A DNA stretch of 64,000 bases from Halomonas sp. 7T (GTDB taxonomy: Bacteria; Pseudomonadota; Gammaproteobacteria; Pseudomonadales; Halomonadaceae): the NCBI RefSeq assembly GCF_025643255.1, contig NZ_CP087112.1:3348001-3412000 (forward strand), in the 5' to 3' direction. This document shows positions 52,671 through 61,962 of this stretch, in pieces. The notes below the pieces were generated by a model. The model ran no database searches and had not been told where the DNA came from. It saw nothing but the letters and a program-made list of their open reading frames with translations. Made by a program: the position numbers and the translations under genes. Each line of letters opens with the position of its first letter. The first letter of the stretch is position 1.

Positions 52671-53147
52671 TTACGTTAATAAAAGTGTTTTATCGATGGC
52701 GATAAACTCGCTGGCCTCATTCATTAGTGTGGCAGCGGTAAACTGAGGAACGCCATACACCTCAACTTTTTTATGATAGTGCGTACGAATTTTTTTGACG
52801 AGAAGATCAAAGTCGCCGTCTCCTGACACCAGTACAATAACATCGGCTTGGTCGGCGTGCTCCATGGCATCTAGCGCAATGCCCACATCCCAGTCCCCTT
52901 TGGCTGAACCGTCTGAACGTTGTATCAATGGCTTCAGTTTTACATTAAAGCCAATTGTCCTGAGTATATTTTGAAACTCCCGCTGCTTTTTGTCTCCTTT
53001 GTCAATGGCATAGCAAAAAGCATTCACAACATCTCTATTAGCGGTGGCTTGAGCCCAGAATTTATTGTAATCAAAGTTTTTTCCGTACGCTTCACGCACG
53101 GTGTAGTACACATTTTGAATATCAATAAATATGGCAACTTTTGTCAT
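52671..53147 (-). CDS. NYN-domain (LabA/DUF88) ribonuclease-like protein
   Basis: Protein of 158 residues with a PIN-like NYN fold. The acidic cluster is Asp in VAIFIDIQNVYYT, Asp in GDWDVGIALDAMEHA and Asp-Asp in VLVSGDGDFDLLVKK. Such proteins are nucleases or RNA-binding regulators; targets are unknown. The gene is more AT-rich than its neighbours, with its own AT-rich upstream region, and lies divergent from ovoA with 273 bp between starts. Confidence 0.82.
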   Translation of the reverse strand: MTKVAIFIDIQNVYYTVREAYGKNFDYNKFWAQATANRDVVNAFCYAIDKGDKKQREFQNILRTIGFNVKLKPLIQRSDGSAKGDWDVGIALDAMEHADQADVIVLVSGDGDFDLLVKKIRTHYHKKVEVYGVPQFTAATLMNEASEFIAIDKTLLLT

Positions 53148-53420
53148 TCATAGACCTTTCTTTAAATGATTAGTATCGCTTTATATTAGCATTGAGCGTA
53201 TCGGGTCGATAACTATGAGACTACCACGTTGCTGGTTCTTGCCCTTCATTATCGCGCTATAAACGCGGGCCACCGCTGAGCCGTAGGTAGGGGGTAAGGT
53301 TCAAAACGTTAAATGCTGTACAACTAATGGTAGATCTTGTACCAGTTTTTGGTTTTTAATGCTTCAATAGGTTTATCTAGACACCCCCTTATCGCTTCAC
53401 GATAAAAGGCGCTAACAACG

Positions 53421-55568
53421 ATGACTTCCACCAATTCCCCCGCTGGGCTTCAGGCGTCGACATCGCCAGCCCTTTTCCCCCGTACCGTGATGCTGGCAGG
53501 TAACGATTCTGAAACGACCCGCAGGGAGATAGAGGCTTGTTTTACCGCGACATTTGACCGTTACGAGTCGCTGTTTACTACCCTGGTGAGTGAGGAGGCG
53601 TATGTTCGCAAGTCTATCCCGCTTAGGCATCCGCTGATTTTCTACCTCGGGCATACCGCGACGTTTTTTATCAACAAGCTGGTGCTGGCGAAGCTTCTGC
53701 CAGCGCGCATCGACCCGAATATGGAGTCTATTTTCGCGGTTGGCGTCGATGAGATGAGCTGGGATGACCTGAATGATGACCACTATGAGTGGCCGTCGGT
53801 CAGTGAGGTGATGGCGTATCGCGGCAAGGTTCGCGCAGCGGTGCTTTCATTGATCCGTGAGTTACCGCTGTCGCTGCCCGTCGATTGGCAGAGCCCGTTC
53901 TGGCCCATCGTGATGGGTATCGAGCACGAGCGGATTCATCTTGAAACCTCGTCGGTGTTGATTCGTCAGCAGCTGCTTGAGCTTGTGACACCGCAACCTG
54001 AGTGGGCGCCTATCCGCACAACCGGTGAGCCGCCGGAAAACAGCCTGATCACAGTGCCGAGAGGGGACGTGACGTTAGGTAAATCCTTTGACGATCCTTT
54101 CTACGGCTGGGACAACGAGTACGGCCATCACCACAGCGACGTTGAAGAGTTTAAGGCCAGCCAGTTTCTGGTCAGCAACAGTGAGTTTCTTGAGTTTGTT
54201 GAGGCCGGTGGCTATTTGACCGACACGTTCTGGTCAGAAGAGGGGTTGGGCTGGCGCAACTTTGCCAAGGCAACGCACCCGACGTTTTGGGTGTGGAAAA
54301 ACGAGTGGTTTTTGCGCTTGATGACCGAAGAGGTCGAAATGCCTTGGGACTGGCCGGTAGAGGTCAACTTCCACGAGGCCAAAGCGTTCTGTAACTGGAA
54401 AAGCGAACAAACCGGCCAGCCGGTGCGTATGCCAACAGAAGACGAGTGGCATCGTTTAGCGGAGGAAGCGGGCGTCACCGAGCTTGAGAGCGACACGCCT
54501 GCTAACGCGAATTTGCACCTGGATTATGGTGCGTCTTCGTGCCCGGTCACCCGCTTCCAACACGGCCAGTGGTTTGATGTGGTGGGCAACGTTTGGCAGT
54601 GGGTGGAAACCCCGACCTATCCGTTCCCAGGCTTTGACGTGCATCCGCTATACGATGACTTCACCACGCCGACGTTCGATAACCAGCATAACCTGATCAA
54701 GGGCGGTTCCTGGATCTCCTGTGGTAACGAAACCAGGCTCAGCGCCCGCTATGCGTTTCGTCGTCACTTCTTTCAGCACGCGGGTTTCCGCTATGTGGTG
54801 TCGGATGCCGAAGTCAAAATGCCCAGCGCCTATTACGAAAGCGATGCCCGCATGGCGGAGTACGCGGAATTCCATTACGGCGATGAGTGGTTTGGCGTTG
54901 CCAACTTCCCGCAGGCATTGGCCAACCGGGCGCTGGCAAGCGTGGCGGGCAGGCAGAAGAAACGCGCTCTGGATCTGGGCTGTGCCAGCGGGCGTTCCAG
55001 CTTTGAGCTAGCCCGTGAGTTTGAGCACGTTGACGGGGTGGACTTCTCGGCCAACTTTATTCGCCAGGGCGTGGAAATGGCTGAGCAGAAAGTGCTGCGC
55101 TATACCCGGGTAGAAGAGGGCGAGTTGGTCAGCTACCAAGAGCGCACCTTGGCGAGTTTGGGGCTGGAAGACGCGGCGAACCGTGTGAGCTTCCACCAGG
55201 GCGATGCCTGCAACCTCAAACCGCAGTTCAGCCAGTATGACCTAGTGCTGGCCGCCAACCTGATCGACAGGCTCTATAAACCTGCACAGTTTTTGCAGAC
55301 CATCCACGAGCGCATCAACGCTGGCGGTATTCTGATGATTGCCTCGCCCTATACCTGGCTGGAAGAGTACACGCCGAAGGAGGAGTGGATTGGTGGCTTC
55401 AAGCGAGACGGGGAGAATGTCACCACCCTGGACGGCTTGAAGGCGCTGTTGGATCCTCACTTTCAGATGATCAGCGAGCCTGAGAAGGTGCCCTTTGTGA
55501 TCCGCGAGACCATGCATAAATATCAGCACAGCCTCTCGGAAGTCACCCTGTGGGAGCGGCGCTCCTAA
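53421..55568 (+). CDS. ovoA: OvoA, 5-histidylcysteine sulfoxide synthase with fused methyltransferase
   Basis: Protein of 715 residues that starts ovothiol A synthesis. It has an N-terminal DinB_2 domain with the iron ligands H169-x3-H173-x-E175 (HERIHLETS), a formylglycine-generating-enzyme-like domain (about 180-440) with GKSFDDPFYGWDNEYGHH and GGSWISCGNETRLSARYAFR, and a C-terminal SAM methyltransferase (about 480-715) with ALDLGCASGRSSFEL. The iron domain couples cysteine to histidine, the last methylates the ring. OvoB, the PLP lyase, is not in this window. Length and order match the full OvoA family. Confidence 0.92.
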   Translation: MTSTNSPAGLQASTSPALFPRTVMLAGNDSETTRREIEACFTATFDRYESLFTTLVSEEAYVRKSIPLRHPLIFYLGHTATFFINKLVLAKLLPARIDPNMESIFAVGVDEMSWDDLNDDHYEWPSVSEVMAYRGKVRAAVLSLIRELPLSLPVDWQSPFWPIVMGIEHERIHLETSSVLIRQQLLELVTPQPEWAPIRTTGEPPENSLITVPRGDVTLGKSFDDPFYGWDNEYGHHHSDVEEFKASQFLVSNSEFLEFVEAGGYLTDTFWSEEGLGWRNFAKATHPTFWVWKNEWFLRLMTEEVEMPWDWPVEVNFHEAKAFCNWKSEQTGQPVRMPTEDEWHRLAEEAGVTELESDTPANANLHLDYGASSCPVTRFQHGQWFDVVGNVWQWVETPTYPFPGFDVHPLYDDFTTPTFDNQHNLIKGGSWISCGNETRLSARYAFRRHFFQHAGFRYVVSDAEVKMPSAYYESDARMAEYAEFHYGDEWFGVANFPQALANRALASVAGRQKKRALDLGCASGRSSFELAREFEHVDGVDFSANFIRQGVEMAEQKVLRYTRVEEGELVSYQERTLASLGLEDAANRVSFHQGDACNLKPQFSQYDLVLAANLIDRLYKPAQFLQTIHERINAGGILMIASPYTWLEEYTPKEEWIGGFKRDGENVTTLDGLKALLDPHFQMISEPEKVPFVIRETMHKYQHSLSEVTLWERRS

Positions 55569-55573
55569 AGCAC

Positions 55574-55596
55574 CTGGTGGGCTTTTAGCCCACCAG
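55574..55596. terminator. hairpin between convergent ovoA and ADP-ribosylglycohydrolase genes
   Basis: CTGGTGGGC (55574-55582) and GCCCACCAG (55588-55596) form a 9-bp stem around TTTTA. It overlaps the stop of the leftward gene and probably ends both transcripts. Confidence 0.7.
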
Positions 55597-56664
55597 ACCC
55601 GCAATGGCCCGGTTAATCGACGCGTGTTCGGTTAGCCGGGCAAATAAGTCTTCGTCAGCCTCGCCGCTGATCAACCCCAGCAACACTCCTAACACCGCTC
55701 CCCGGTGAACGTTGTCACCGCCAACTTCCGCATTCATCTGCAAGGCTTTTAATGGCGCTTTGTGGTGTTTGCAGGCCAAGTAGAGCACCGCAGGCCAAGC
55801 GTCGGTGATATAACAGGCGGTGGATAAAACGCTGCCTACCACCTCACGTTCGCTGTATTGGCTTTCCACCAATTTTGTCAGGTCGCGCTTTGATAGGCCG
55901 CGGGTGGCCTTAAGCAGAGTGTCTTCTACCGCATCGTCATCGTCTCTAAACAACAGGCTGTCGATCAGTTCGACATAGGCGTCGCACACGTCCGCCAGAA
56001 AAGCGTCCGGGTGGGTCAGGGCCAGGTGCTGGCGGCACAGCTTGCGGGTATCTGCAAGTGACGTTCCTTTTAGACGTTCGCTAATCGCAATTGGCGCAAT
56101 GGTCACCAAGCCACCGATGGAGGGCGTGTCGTGGGTCACGGCGCCACACTGTTTGGGCGGCAGCCCCTTTTCAAGATTGGCGAAAAAACCCCGGTGGTAG
56201 GATTCGGCGTAGGTATCCGGGTGGGCGGGTGTCTCCGCCGTCATGAGCTGGATATAAGCCTTCAAGAAAGCATCGCTATCATAATGTTGATCTGGCCCTG
56301 CCAGGGTGCGCATTAGGGTCAGCGCGCAGTGAGCGTTGAGCGTGTTATCACCGGGCTGCATGCCCTGGTGGTAGTGCACATTGGGTCGATTCCAGTAGGC
56401 CTGCTTGCCTTTCAGAATGACGCCGCCGACAACTTCAGGCTGTTGGCTGCCCGCCCGCTTGCGGCCGCCGCCGCTGGTGGAGTGCATCGACATAATCGAT
56501 GAAGGGTGAAACGCAGGCGGCGCCTCAAACGTGTTGATCCCTTCAGGAAACGCGCGGTCGATATCTTGAACGTTGTAGAACCAATGCACGGGCATGGCCA
56601 GTGCATCGCCAATAAACAGGGTTTTAAGCGCGGCGGTCGCTCTTGCGGGCACGGTGTGGGTCAT
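55585..56664 (-). CDS. ADP-ribosylglycohydrolase-family protein, atypical active site
   Basis: Protein of 359 residues. The family N-terminal motif FIGDALAMPVHWFYN is present, but the TDDT motif is replaced by GDNTLNAH and the terminal GGDTDT by GGDNVHRGAVLG, so two metal-binding aspartates seem lost. This pattern resembles J1-crystallin/selenoprotein J-type members more than ARH1/DraG enzymes. It may therefore bind ADP-ribose-like ligands or act on another substrate. The start at 56664 lies 9 bases after the stop of the M1-like gene, so they form one operon. The start has no strong ribosome site, consistent with coupling. Confidence 0.78.
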   Translation of the reverse strand: MTHTVPARATAALKTLFIGDALAMPVHWFYNVQDIDRAFPEGINTFEAPPAFHPSSIMSMHSTSGGGRKRAGSQQPEVVGGVILKGKQAYWNRPNVHYHQGMQPGDNTLNAHCALTLMRTLAGPDQHYDSDAFLKAYIQLMTAETPAHPDTYAESYHRGFFANLEKGLPPKQCGAVTHDTPSIGGLVTIAPIAISERLKGTSLADTRKLCRQHLALTHPDAFLADVCDAYVELIDSLLFRDDDDAVEDTLLKATRGLSKRDLTKLVESQYSEREVVGSVLSTACYITDAWPAVLYLACKHHKAPLKALQMNAEVGGDNVHRGAVLGVLLGLISGEADEDLFARLTEHASINRAIAGLVG

Positions 56665-56672
56665 GGTCGTCA

Positions 56673-58679
56673 CTACTCTTGGAAATCGTTTGCGGTGAAC
56701 GTCACGCTGAGCGGGAAGTCTTCCGTTGGCCAACGTCCTGTTTGCACGGTTTCACCGCCCTGGCTTTGGACTACATAACTTTGCTGGCCGTGATGGCGAA
56801 GTGACGCGGCGAGCTGGGTGATGGCGACGGCATCGTTGCCGCTCAACAAACCGATTGGTGTGCCTGGTGCCATCCAAAAGCGGGCATCTTCTGCGCTCGC
56901 TATTGGCTGTGGTGGTTCGGGCAGCGCGATACGCTGATACCAGTCACTCACTGCTTCGGTGGTGCCAATCACTAACAGCGGTGGCTGGGCTTCATCCTGC
57001 AGGTTAACCGGCGTGGTCAGCGCTTCGGCGTCTCTGCCTAACACCTGACGTGCCAACGGGAAGAGAGCGTCATCCAGTGCCAGCACCCGCGTGGTTGGGT
57101 CAAGCATCAGCTGGCGCAGAATGGCAGGCGTTGGGCCAGGGTGGCGCAGCAGGTCGGCACCTGGATCTACCTCAAGTGATAGGGGGCGAGATGCCAGGTG
57201 CAGCTCGAAGGTTTGCTGTGCGTCGTGCATCGGTTGGCGCACGTTAACCGGCCCCTCTTCGGTGGTGACCACCAGCGGAACCTCCATTGGCCAGGGCGCG
57301 TGTTGGCCGCGTTGGATCAGCATGCCGCTGATCCGGTAACCATCTTCGTAGGCTTGGGTTTTTATGGGCTCTACGTGCAGCGTGGGGCGGCCCGGCTGGG
57401 AGATCCACGGCATGATAAAAGCGTCTTGTGGTTCGCCGGAGGCCATGCTGAAAGCATCAATGAGCGCCTGCCAGTCAGCGGTACGGTGCATCCACTGATC
57501 GGCAAAATGACGGAGACCAAGGTCAAACGCCTCGTCGCCAATGCGCTGGCGCAGCATGTGGAAGAGCATCGCGCCGTGCTGGTAGCCAATCAGGCGGCCA
57601 GCGGGGTCGGGGCTACCGCGAAAATCCATTAAGGCGGTTTCCTGGCGGCTGGGCAGGGCGGCAAGGTCAGCGAGCCAGCGGCGCCGCATATCGTCATCCT
57701 CACCGCGCTGCTCAGCAAGCGCGTAATCAGCAAGGTAAGTGGTCAGCGCCTCGGCCCAGTTGCCGCTTGGATAATCGACCCGCACGCCCGCTCCCCACCA
57801 GGCGTGCATCAACTCGTGTGGCAACGAGGTGTGAGGAATAAAGGGCAAGGGGATAACGCGCTCGCCCAGCAGCGTAAAACCAGGAAAGGCGAGGCCGACA
57901 GGCGCGGGAGACGCCGCAATGGAGAAGCTTGTATAGGGCAGCGGCCCCAGACTGGCTTGAAAGCGCGCCAACTGTTCGGCAGCGTGCTGCAAGTACGTCT
58001 CGCCAAAGGCGCCATCCAACGCCTCGGGAAAGAGCGTGCGCAGCTGTACGCCTTCAACCTCACGCTGGCGCAGCCGCCAGGGGCCGGTCGCAATCTCTAC
58101 CTCACGGGTGTTCGGGTGGTAGAAGCGCGCCACATAGGGGGCGCTATCGGCGTGCTGCTCGTCTACCAGCGAGCCGGTGGCAACGGCGAGTTGCCCATCC
58201 GGCACGCTGACGGTTAGCCATAGGGGCGCAGCTGAATCGCTAAGATGTGGGTACCAGCCAGCGCGGGTGGGTAGCAAACTGCCTTCGGCAGCTACTTGGT
58301 GGCGGCTGCCGTTACTTGCCTGTGGTAGCGTACCCTCCCAGCGAAGCGTGATGGGCGTGGTGCTGCCTGCTGCATCGGCATCCAGCGGTAGATGCCAGCG
58401 CCCATCCGCCTCTTGAACCACCGTCAGTTCGTCATCGCCACGCGTTGCCGAGGTGACTGTTAAGCCTTCCAGCAAGCGAAAGCGGCGTTCTGTTGCGAGG
58501 GGTTGGTGTAGCTCACCTTGCAGCGACCGCGTCGTTGGGTCGAACTGAATCAACAGGGTGCGGTCAGCAGAGCGCTCCTGCGGCGTCCCCCAGGCAAAAC
58601 TCATTGCCAACAGCCATAGCAGCGTGCTCAGGCAACTTATGCGCAGCAGCGGGCGGCAGTAACGGAGAAAATGCAGCAT
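56673..58679 (-). CDS. M1-like (gluzincin) peptidase, exported
   Basis: Protein of 668 residues with a signal sequence (LLRISCLSTLLWLLAMSFAWG, about 11-31). An N-terminal beta-rich domain precedes a zinc peptidase core with HELMH at 288-292 and the third ligand Glu310 in GNWAEALTTYLADY, spacing one residue shorter than the usual HEXXH-x18-E. YQHGAMLFHMLRQRIGDEAF and RHFADQWMHRT follow. It should cleave peptides in the periplasm or at the outer face. It is the first gene of an operon with the ADP-ribosylglycohydrolase-like gene. Activity is plausible but unproven. Confidence 0.8.
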   Translation of the reverse strand: MLHFLRYCRPLLRISCLSTLLWLLAMSFAWGTPQERSADRTLLIQFDPTTRSLQGELHQPLATERRFRLLEGLTVTSATRGDDELTVVQEADGRWHLPLDADAAGSTTPITLRWEGTLPQASNGSRHQVAAEGSLLPTRAGWYPHLSDSAAPLWLTVSVPDGQLAVATGSLVDEQHADSAPYVARFYHPNTREVEIATGPWRLRQREVEGVQLRTLFPEALDGAFGETYLQHAAEQLARFQASLGPLPYTSFSIAASPAPVGLAFPGFTLLGERVIPLPFIPHTSLPHELMHAWWGAGVRVDYPSGNWAEALTTYLADYALAEQRGEDDDMRRRWLADLAALPSRQETALMDFRGSPDPAGRLIGYQHGAMLFHMLRQRIGDEAFDLGLRHFADQWMHRTADWQALIDAFSMASGEPQDAFIMPWISQPGRPTLHVEPIKTQAYEDGYRISGMLIQRGQHAPWPMEVPLVVTTEEGPVNVRQPMHDAQQTFELHLASRPLSLEVDPGADLLRHPGPTPAILRQLMLDPTTRVLALDDALFPLARQVLGRDAEALTTPVNLQDEAQPPLLVIGTTEAVSDWYQRIALPEPPQPIASAEDARFWMAPGTPIGLLSGNDAVAITQLAASLRHHGQQSYVVQSQGGETVQTGRWPTEDFPLSVTFTANDFQE

Positions 58680-58872
58680 CAGGCACCCCGCAGGCAGAAG
58701 TTAATTCGTTACATTACATTGGGCGTTGATAGATATAAAGAGTGTATAAGAAATGCTCTGAATGGCGAGGCCACGCCACGCATGCGAAACTATGCATGGC
58801 AGCCCAGGCGGTCAGGCAACGCCTGATAATCACAGGGGCTAATTACAAGGGGCTAATTACAAGGGCTATGCA

Positions 58873-59229
58873 ATGAAGTCACTCCAGCAATATCTTGGCC
58901 GTATAGCCGCCGCGCTGCTGTTGGTTACCCTTATTAGCGGGTGCCGCGGGCAAGAGTCCGTGGAGGTGCCACTGACGATCCTGGCGAATAACCCTGCGGC
59001 CTTCGATGATAAGCACATCATCACCCAGGGTGTCGTCCGGCACTTTAACGACCCTCTCCATTACTGGATTGAGGACGAAGGCCTCAATCGCGTTGAGATA
59101 TTTCCCCACGAGCAAATAGCGCCGCATTTAGGTGACGCTGTGACGGTAGAGGGCCAGTTTCACTTCTCATCAGATGAAGGGCGGCGGCTAACCCTCACGC
59201 GGGTCGAGCAGCTGCAACGTGCGCGGTAA
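58873..59229 (+). CDS. small lipoprotein, OB-like
   Basis: Protein of 118 residues with signal peptide AALLLVTLISGC, lipobox at about Cys24. The mature part alternates short beta strands (HIITQGVVRHFNDPLHYWIED, DAVTVEGQFHFSSDEGRRL), like small OB-fold proteins such as NirD/YgiW relatives. Its last 42 bases overlap the 3' end of the convergent histidine kinase gene. The function is unknown, though a link to the adjacent envelope-stress sensor is possible. Confidence 0.72.
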   Translation: MKSLQQYLGRIAAALLLVTLISGCRGQESVEVPLTILANNPAAFDDKHIITQGVVRHFNDPLHYWIEDEGLNRVEIFPHEQIAPHLGDAVTVEGQFHFSSDEGRRLTLTRVEQLQRAR

Positions 59230-60579
59230 CGAGAGAGTAAAGGTAGTGCCTGCTTCAGCGTGGCTCTCGACCTGTATTTCGCCTTCATGCCAATGGGCAA
59301 TCGATTGGACGATCGCTAGCCCGAGCCCGCCTGATTCTGCCAAGCCGGTTCGTGATGGGTCGCAGCGGTAGAAGCGTTCGAAAACCCGCGGCAAGTCATC
59401 AGGTGAGATAGCCACGCCGTGGTTATGAATGCGCAGCTCGAACCGCTCTCCACTCTCCTGCGTACGGATGTGAATCGGTGTGTTTGAGCGGCCGTGGCGC
59501 AGTGCGTTGGCGATCAAGTTGGCTAGCGCTGTGCGTAGAAGGTCGCGGTTTGCGACCACGGTTCCCGTGGCCTGATTGACGAGCGTACGGCCGTCATCCT
59601 CCGCCATGCCTTCAAAGTAATCACAGAGCTGTGTCACTAACAGGCCCACATCGACTTCCTCAGAGGCAATATCTTTGGAGGGCGTTTCGGTGCGTGCCAG
59701 AAACAGGATGCTGTCGATCATTTTCGCCAAGCGCTCGTACTCTTCGATGTTAGACGCCAGCACCTGCTGATACTCAGGCACGCTTCTCTCCCGCCGCAAG
59801 GCATGCTGCGTTTGTCCCAGCAGGTTGGTTAATGGCGTCCGCAGCTCATGGGCCATGTCGGCGGAGTAGCGGGAGAGCTGCGAAAAACCGTCCTCTAGAC
59901 GATCCAGCATCCGGTTTAGCCCCTGGCTGAGGTGGCTGATCTCTTGGGCTTCGCCGGTGACATCTAAGCGTCGGTCTAACTGGCGGATAGTGATGCGATT
60001 AGCCTGCTCAACCAAGCGCCGTAACGGTTGAAGCCCATGCCGACTCACGCCCCAGCCGAGCAAAAAGGCGAGAAGGGCACCGGCTACTAGCGCAAACCAC
60101 AGCATTAATCGGTAAGCCCCCAGCATCTGGTTGCGCTCATCAAGTAGCTTTCCGGCGATCAGCGTTAAAGGTCGGCCATCCTGCTCAAAGGTATGCCATG
60201 CCAGTCTCGCCGGTATCGGCCCCACCGTCTCTACCAAACGAACCGTGTTGGCCATCGGGAGGTTAGGTACGGGCAAATCGCTCGGGTTGACTTCAATAAG
60301 TACCTGGCCGGTGGCGTCGAGTATCCACAGCAGGCTGTCTTGGTTGCCAAACATGTTGGCATAGAGATGAGAGCGTTGGTGGAGCATGTCTACGCTTTCG
60401 CCGTTGTGGAGTAGCGCTTCTAAACGCTCCAGCCGCCCTTGCAGCATCTGGTCATCACGCCAGGCTATTTCACGGGTTAAGGAGTGATAAAGGTAGGTGC
60501 CAAGGCTGCCCAACAGCAGCACGCTGACCAGGGCAAACAGCAATGAAAGACGAGCAGCTAGAGAGTTGAGGGGCAGCAT
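59188..60579 (-). CDS. heavy-metal/HprS-type sensor histidine kinase
   Basis: Membrane sensor of 463 residues. Two transmembrane helices (about 9-30 and 155-178) enclose a periplasmic sensor. A HAMP domain (LQPLRRLVEQANRIT) is followed by the phosphoacceptor His in YSADMAHELRTPLTN, the N-box ALANLIANALRHG and the G-boxes VFERFYRCDPSRTG and GGLGLAIVQSIAHWH. The layout is that of CusS/HprS kinases (IV-type heavy-metal sensors). It is coupled to the response regulator by a TAATG overlap. Signals could be copper or oxidised thiols/hypochlorite. Confidence 0.88.
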   Translation of the reverse strand: MLPLNSLAARLSLLFALVSVLLLGSLGTYLYHSLTREIAWRDDQMLQGRLERLEALLHNGESVDMLHQRSHLYANMFGNQDSLLWILDATGQVLIEVNPSDLPVPNLPMANTVRLVETVGPIPARLAWHTFEQDGRPLTLIAGKLLDERNQMLGAYRLMLWFALVAGALLAFLLGWGVSRHGLQPLRRLVEQANRITIRQLDRRLDVTGEAQEISHLSQGLNRMLDRLEDGFSQLSRYSADMAHELRTPLTNLLGQTQHALRRERSVPEYQQVLASNIEEYERLAKMIDSILFLARTETPSKDIASEEVDVGLLVTQLCDYFEGMAEDDGRTLVNQATGTVVANRDLLRTALANLIANALRHGRSNTPIHIRTQESGERFELRIHNHGVAISPDDLPRVFERFYRCDPSRTGLAESGGLGLAIVQSIAHWHEGEIQVESHAEAGTTFTLSLPRTLQLLDPREG

Positions 60580-61250
60580 TAGGCGCGATCCTCAAGCACG
60601 TAGCCAATGCCGCGCTCGGTGTGTATGAGCTTTTGCGTGAAGGGGTCGTCTACCTTGGCGCGCAGCCGCCGGATGGCGACTTCTACAACGTTGGTGTCGC
60701 TGTCGAAATTCATCTGCCACACCAGGGAGGCAATGTAGGTGCGCGACAGTACCTCGCCTTCCCGATCCAGCAACAGTTCTAGAAGCGCAAACTCTTTGTT
60801 GGTGAGCGGGATGCGCTCGCCTTGACGCGTTACCCGCCGACGCAGCACGTCCATTTCCAAATCCGCTACGCGAAAGTGCTCTCGCTCGCGGGGCGGGCTG
60901 CGGCGTAATAACGTCCGCACCCGTGCCAGCAGCTCCACAAAAGAGAACGGCTTAACCAGGTAGTCGTCGGCACCGAGTTCCAGCCCCTTCACGCGATCTT
61001 CCACCGCGTCTCTGGCGGTGAGAAAGAGTACCGGCACCTGGCTACGGCGGCGGATCAGCTGTAGCAACTGCCAACCATCCAGGCCCGGCAGCATGACATC
61101 CAGAACCACCAGGTCGAATTCGCTTTCGTTAATCAGGTGCTGGGCATCAAACCCATCCCGAGCGACCTCGACACTGTACCCCGACTCCCCCAGCCCTTTG
61201 CATAAATAGTCGGCGGTCTTGTGTTCATCTTCTACTACCAGGATACGCAT
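60579..61250 (-). CDS. OmpR-family response regulator, CusR/HprR-type
   Basis: Protein of 223 residues. The receiver domain has [13 protein letters not shown], the phosphorylated Asp in [17 protein letters not shown], and [21 protein letters not shown]. The C-terminal winged helix has [19 protein letters not shown] and [17 protein letters not shown]. The sequence is typical of CusR/CopR/HprR regulators. It is divergent from a GlcG/HbpS-like gene, and the palindrome CATTACA-N4-TGTAATG lies between them. Confidence 0.92.
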   Translation of the reverse strand: MRILVVEDEHKTADYLCKGLGESGYSVEVARDGFDAQHLINESEFDLVVLDVMLPGLDGWQLLQLIRRRSQVPVLFLTARDAVEDRVKGLELGADDYLVKPFSFVELLARVRTLLRRSPPREREHFRVADLEMDVLRRRVTRQGERIPLTNKEFALLELLLDREGEVLSRTYIASLVWQMNFDSDTNVVEVAIRRLRAKVDDPFTQKLIHTERGIGYVLEDRA

Positions 61251-61301
61251 GCCGTCACCCCGCTAAATCGGAACAGAGTAGCCGGATCCGTCAGTCTTTC
61301 A

Positions 61302-61319
61302 CATTACAAATCTGTAATG
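61302..61319. promoter_or_regulatory. CusR/HprR-type operator CATTACA-N4-TGTAATG
   Basis: An exact 7-bp inverted repeat with a 4-bp spacer, nearly identical to the HprR/CusR box CATTACAA-NN-TTGTAATG. It lies in the divergent region between the regulator gene and the HbpS-like gene, 52 bp from the first start and 67 bp from the second, so it could serve both promoters. Confidence 0.75.
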
Positions 61320-61385
61320 CTGCCGTCAGGTGATTGACGAGGTCGAGGTGTCAGTATGGCCCCATCAATCAATAAGGAGGTTTCC

Positions 61386-61877
61386 ATGACATTACGACTC
61401 GCCCGCTTGCCGATGCTCGGCGCCGTTTTACTCGCCGGTAGCGCACTTGCCGATATTGGCCCGGTTCAACAGCAGAACCTTTCGCTGGAGCTGGCGAATC
61501 GCCTAGTGAGCGCCACCCTTGAGGCGTGCCATGCCGACGGGCGAACGGCCGTTGTGGCAGCCGTCGACCGTGGTGGAAACCTGGTGGCGCTGCAGCGCGA
61601 TGACAATATTGGCCCCCATAACACCGTCGCTGCGCAACGTAAGGCGTTTACCTCACTGTCGACAGGCACCCCCAGCCGTGAACTGGCCGAGCGTGCCCGC
61701 CAAGACCCTGAGTCGGAAAACCTCAATACGTTAGATGAATTACTGCTGTTAGGTGGCGGCGTTCCGTTGAGGTCTGGCGGCGATCTAATTGGCGCGCTCG
61801 GCGTGGCCGGGGCGGGTGGTTCTGCCATTGATGAAGGCTGTGCCATCACGGCAATTGAGCGCGTCTTACCGCAATAA
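61386..61877 (+). CDS. GlcG/HbpS-family periplasmic protein
   Basis: Protein of 163 residues with a signal peptide (LPMLGAVLLAGSALA, cut near residue 22). The mature domain is the Pfam GlcG/HbpS fold: VVAAVDRGGNLVALQRDDN, HNTVAAQRKAFTSLSTG, GGGVPLRSGGDLIGALGVAG and a single DEGCAITAI. HbpS proteins bind haem and can modulate redox-sensing kinases. AAGGAGG is a strong ribosome site. It is the first gene in the rightward unit controlled from the palindrome at 61302, so it may be a partner of the sensor kinase. Confidence 0.82.
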   Translation: MTLRLARLPMLGAVLLAGSALADIGPVQQQNLSLELANRLVSATLEACHADGRTAVVAAVDRGGNLVALQRDDNIGPHNTVAAQRKAFTSLSTGTPSRELAERARQDPESENLNTLDELLLLGGGVPLRSGGDLIGALGVAGAGGSAIDEGCAITAIERVLPQ

Positions 61878-61962
61878 AACATCGGCTGTTTTAAGCCACC
61901 GATTGTTGATTCAACCAATCTTATTTTCGCCTTTATGGCATCACTCTTATAGGTATTTTTTT

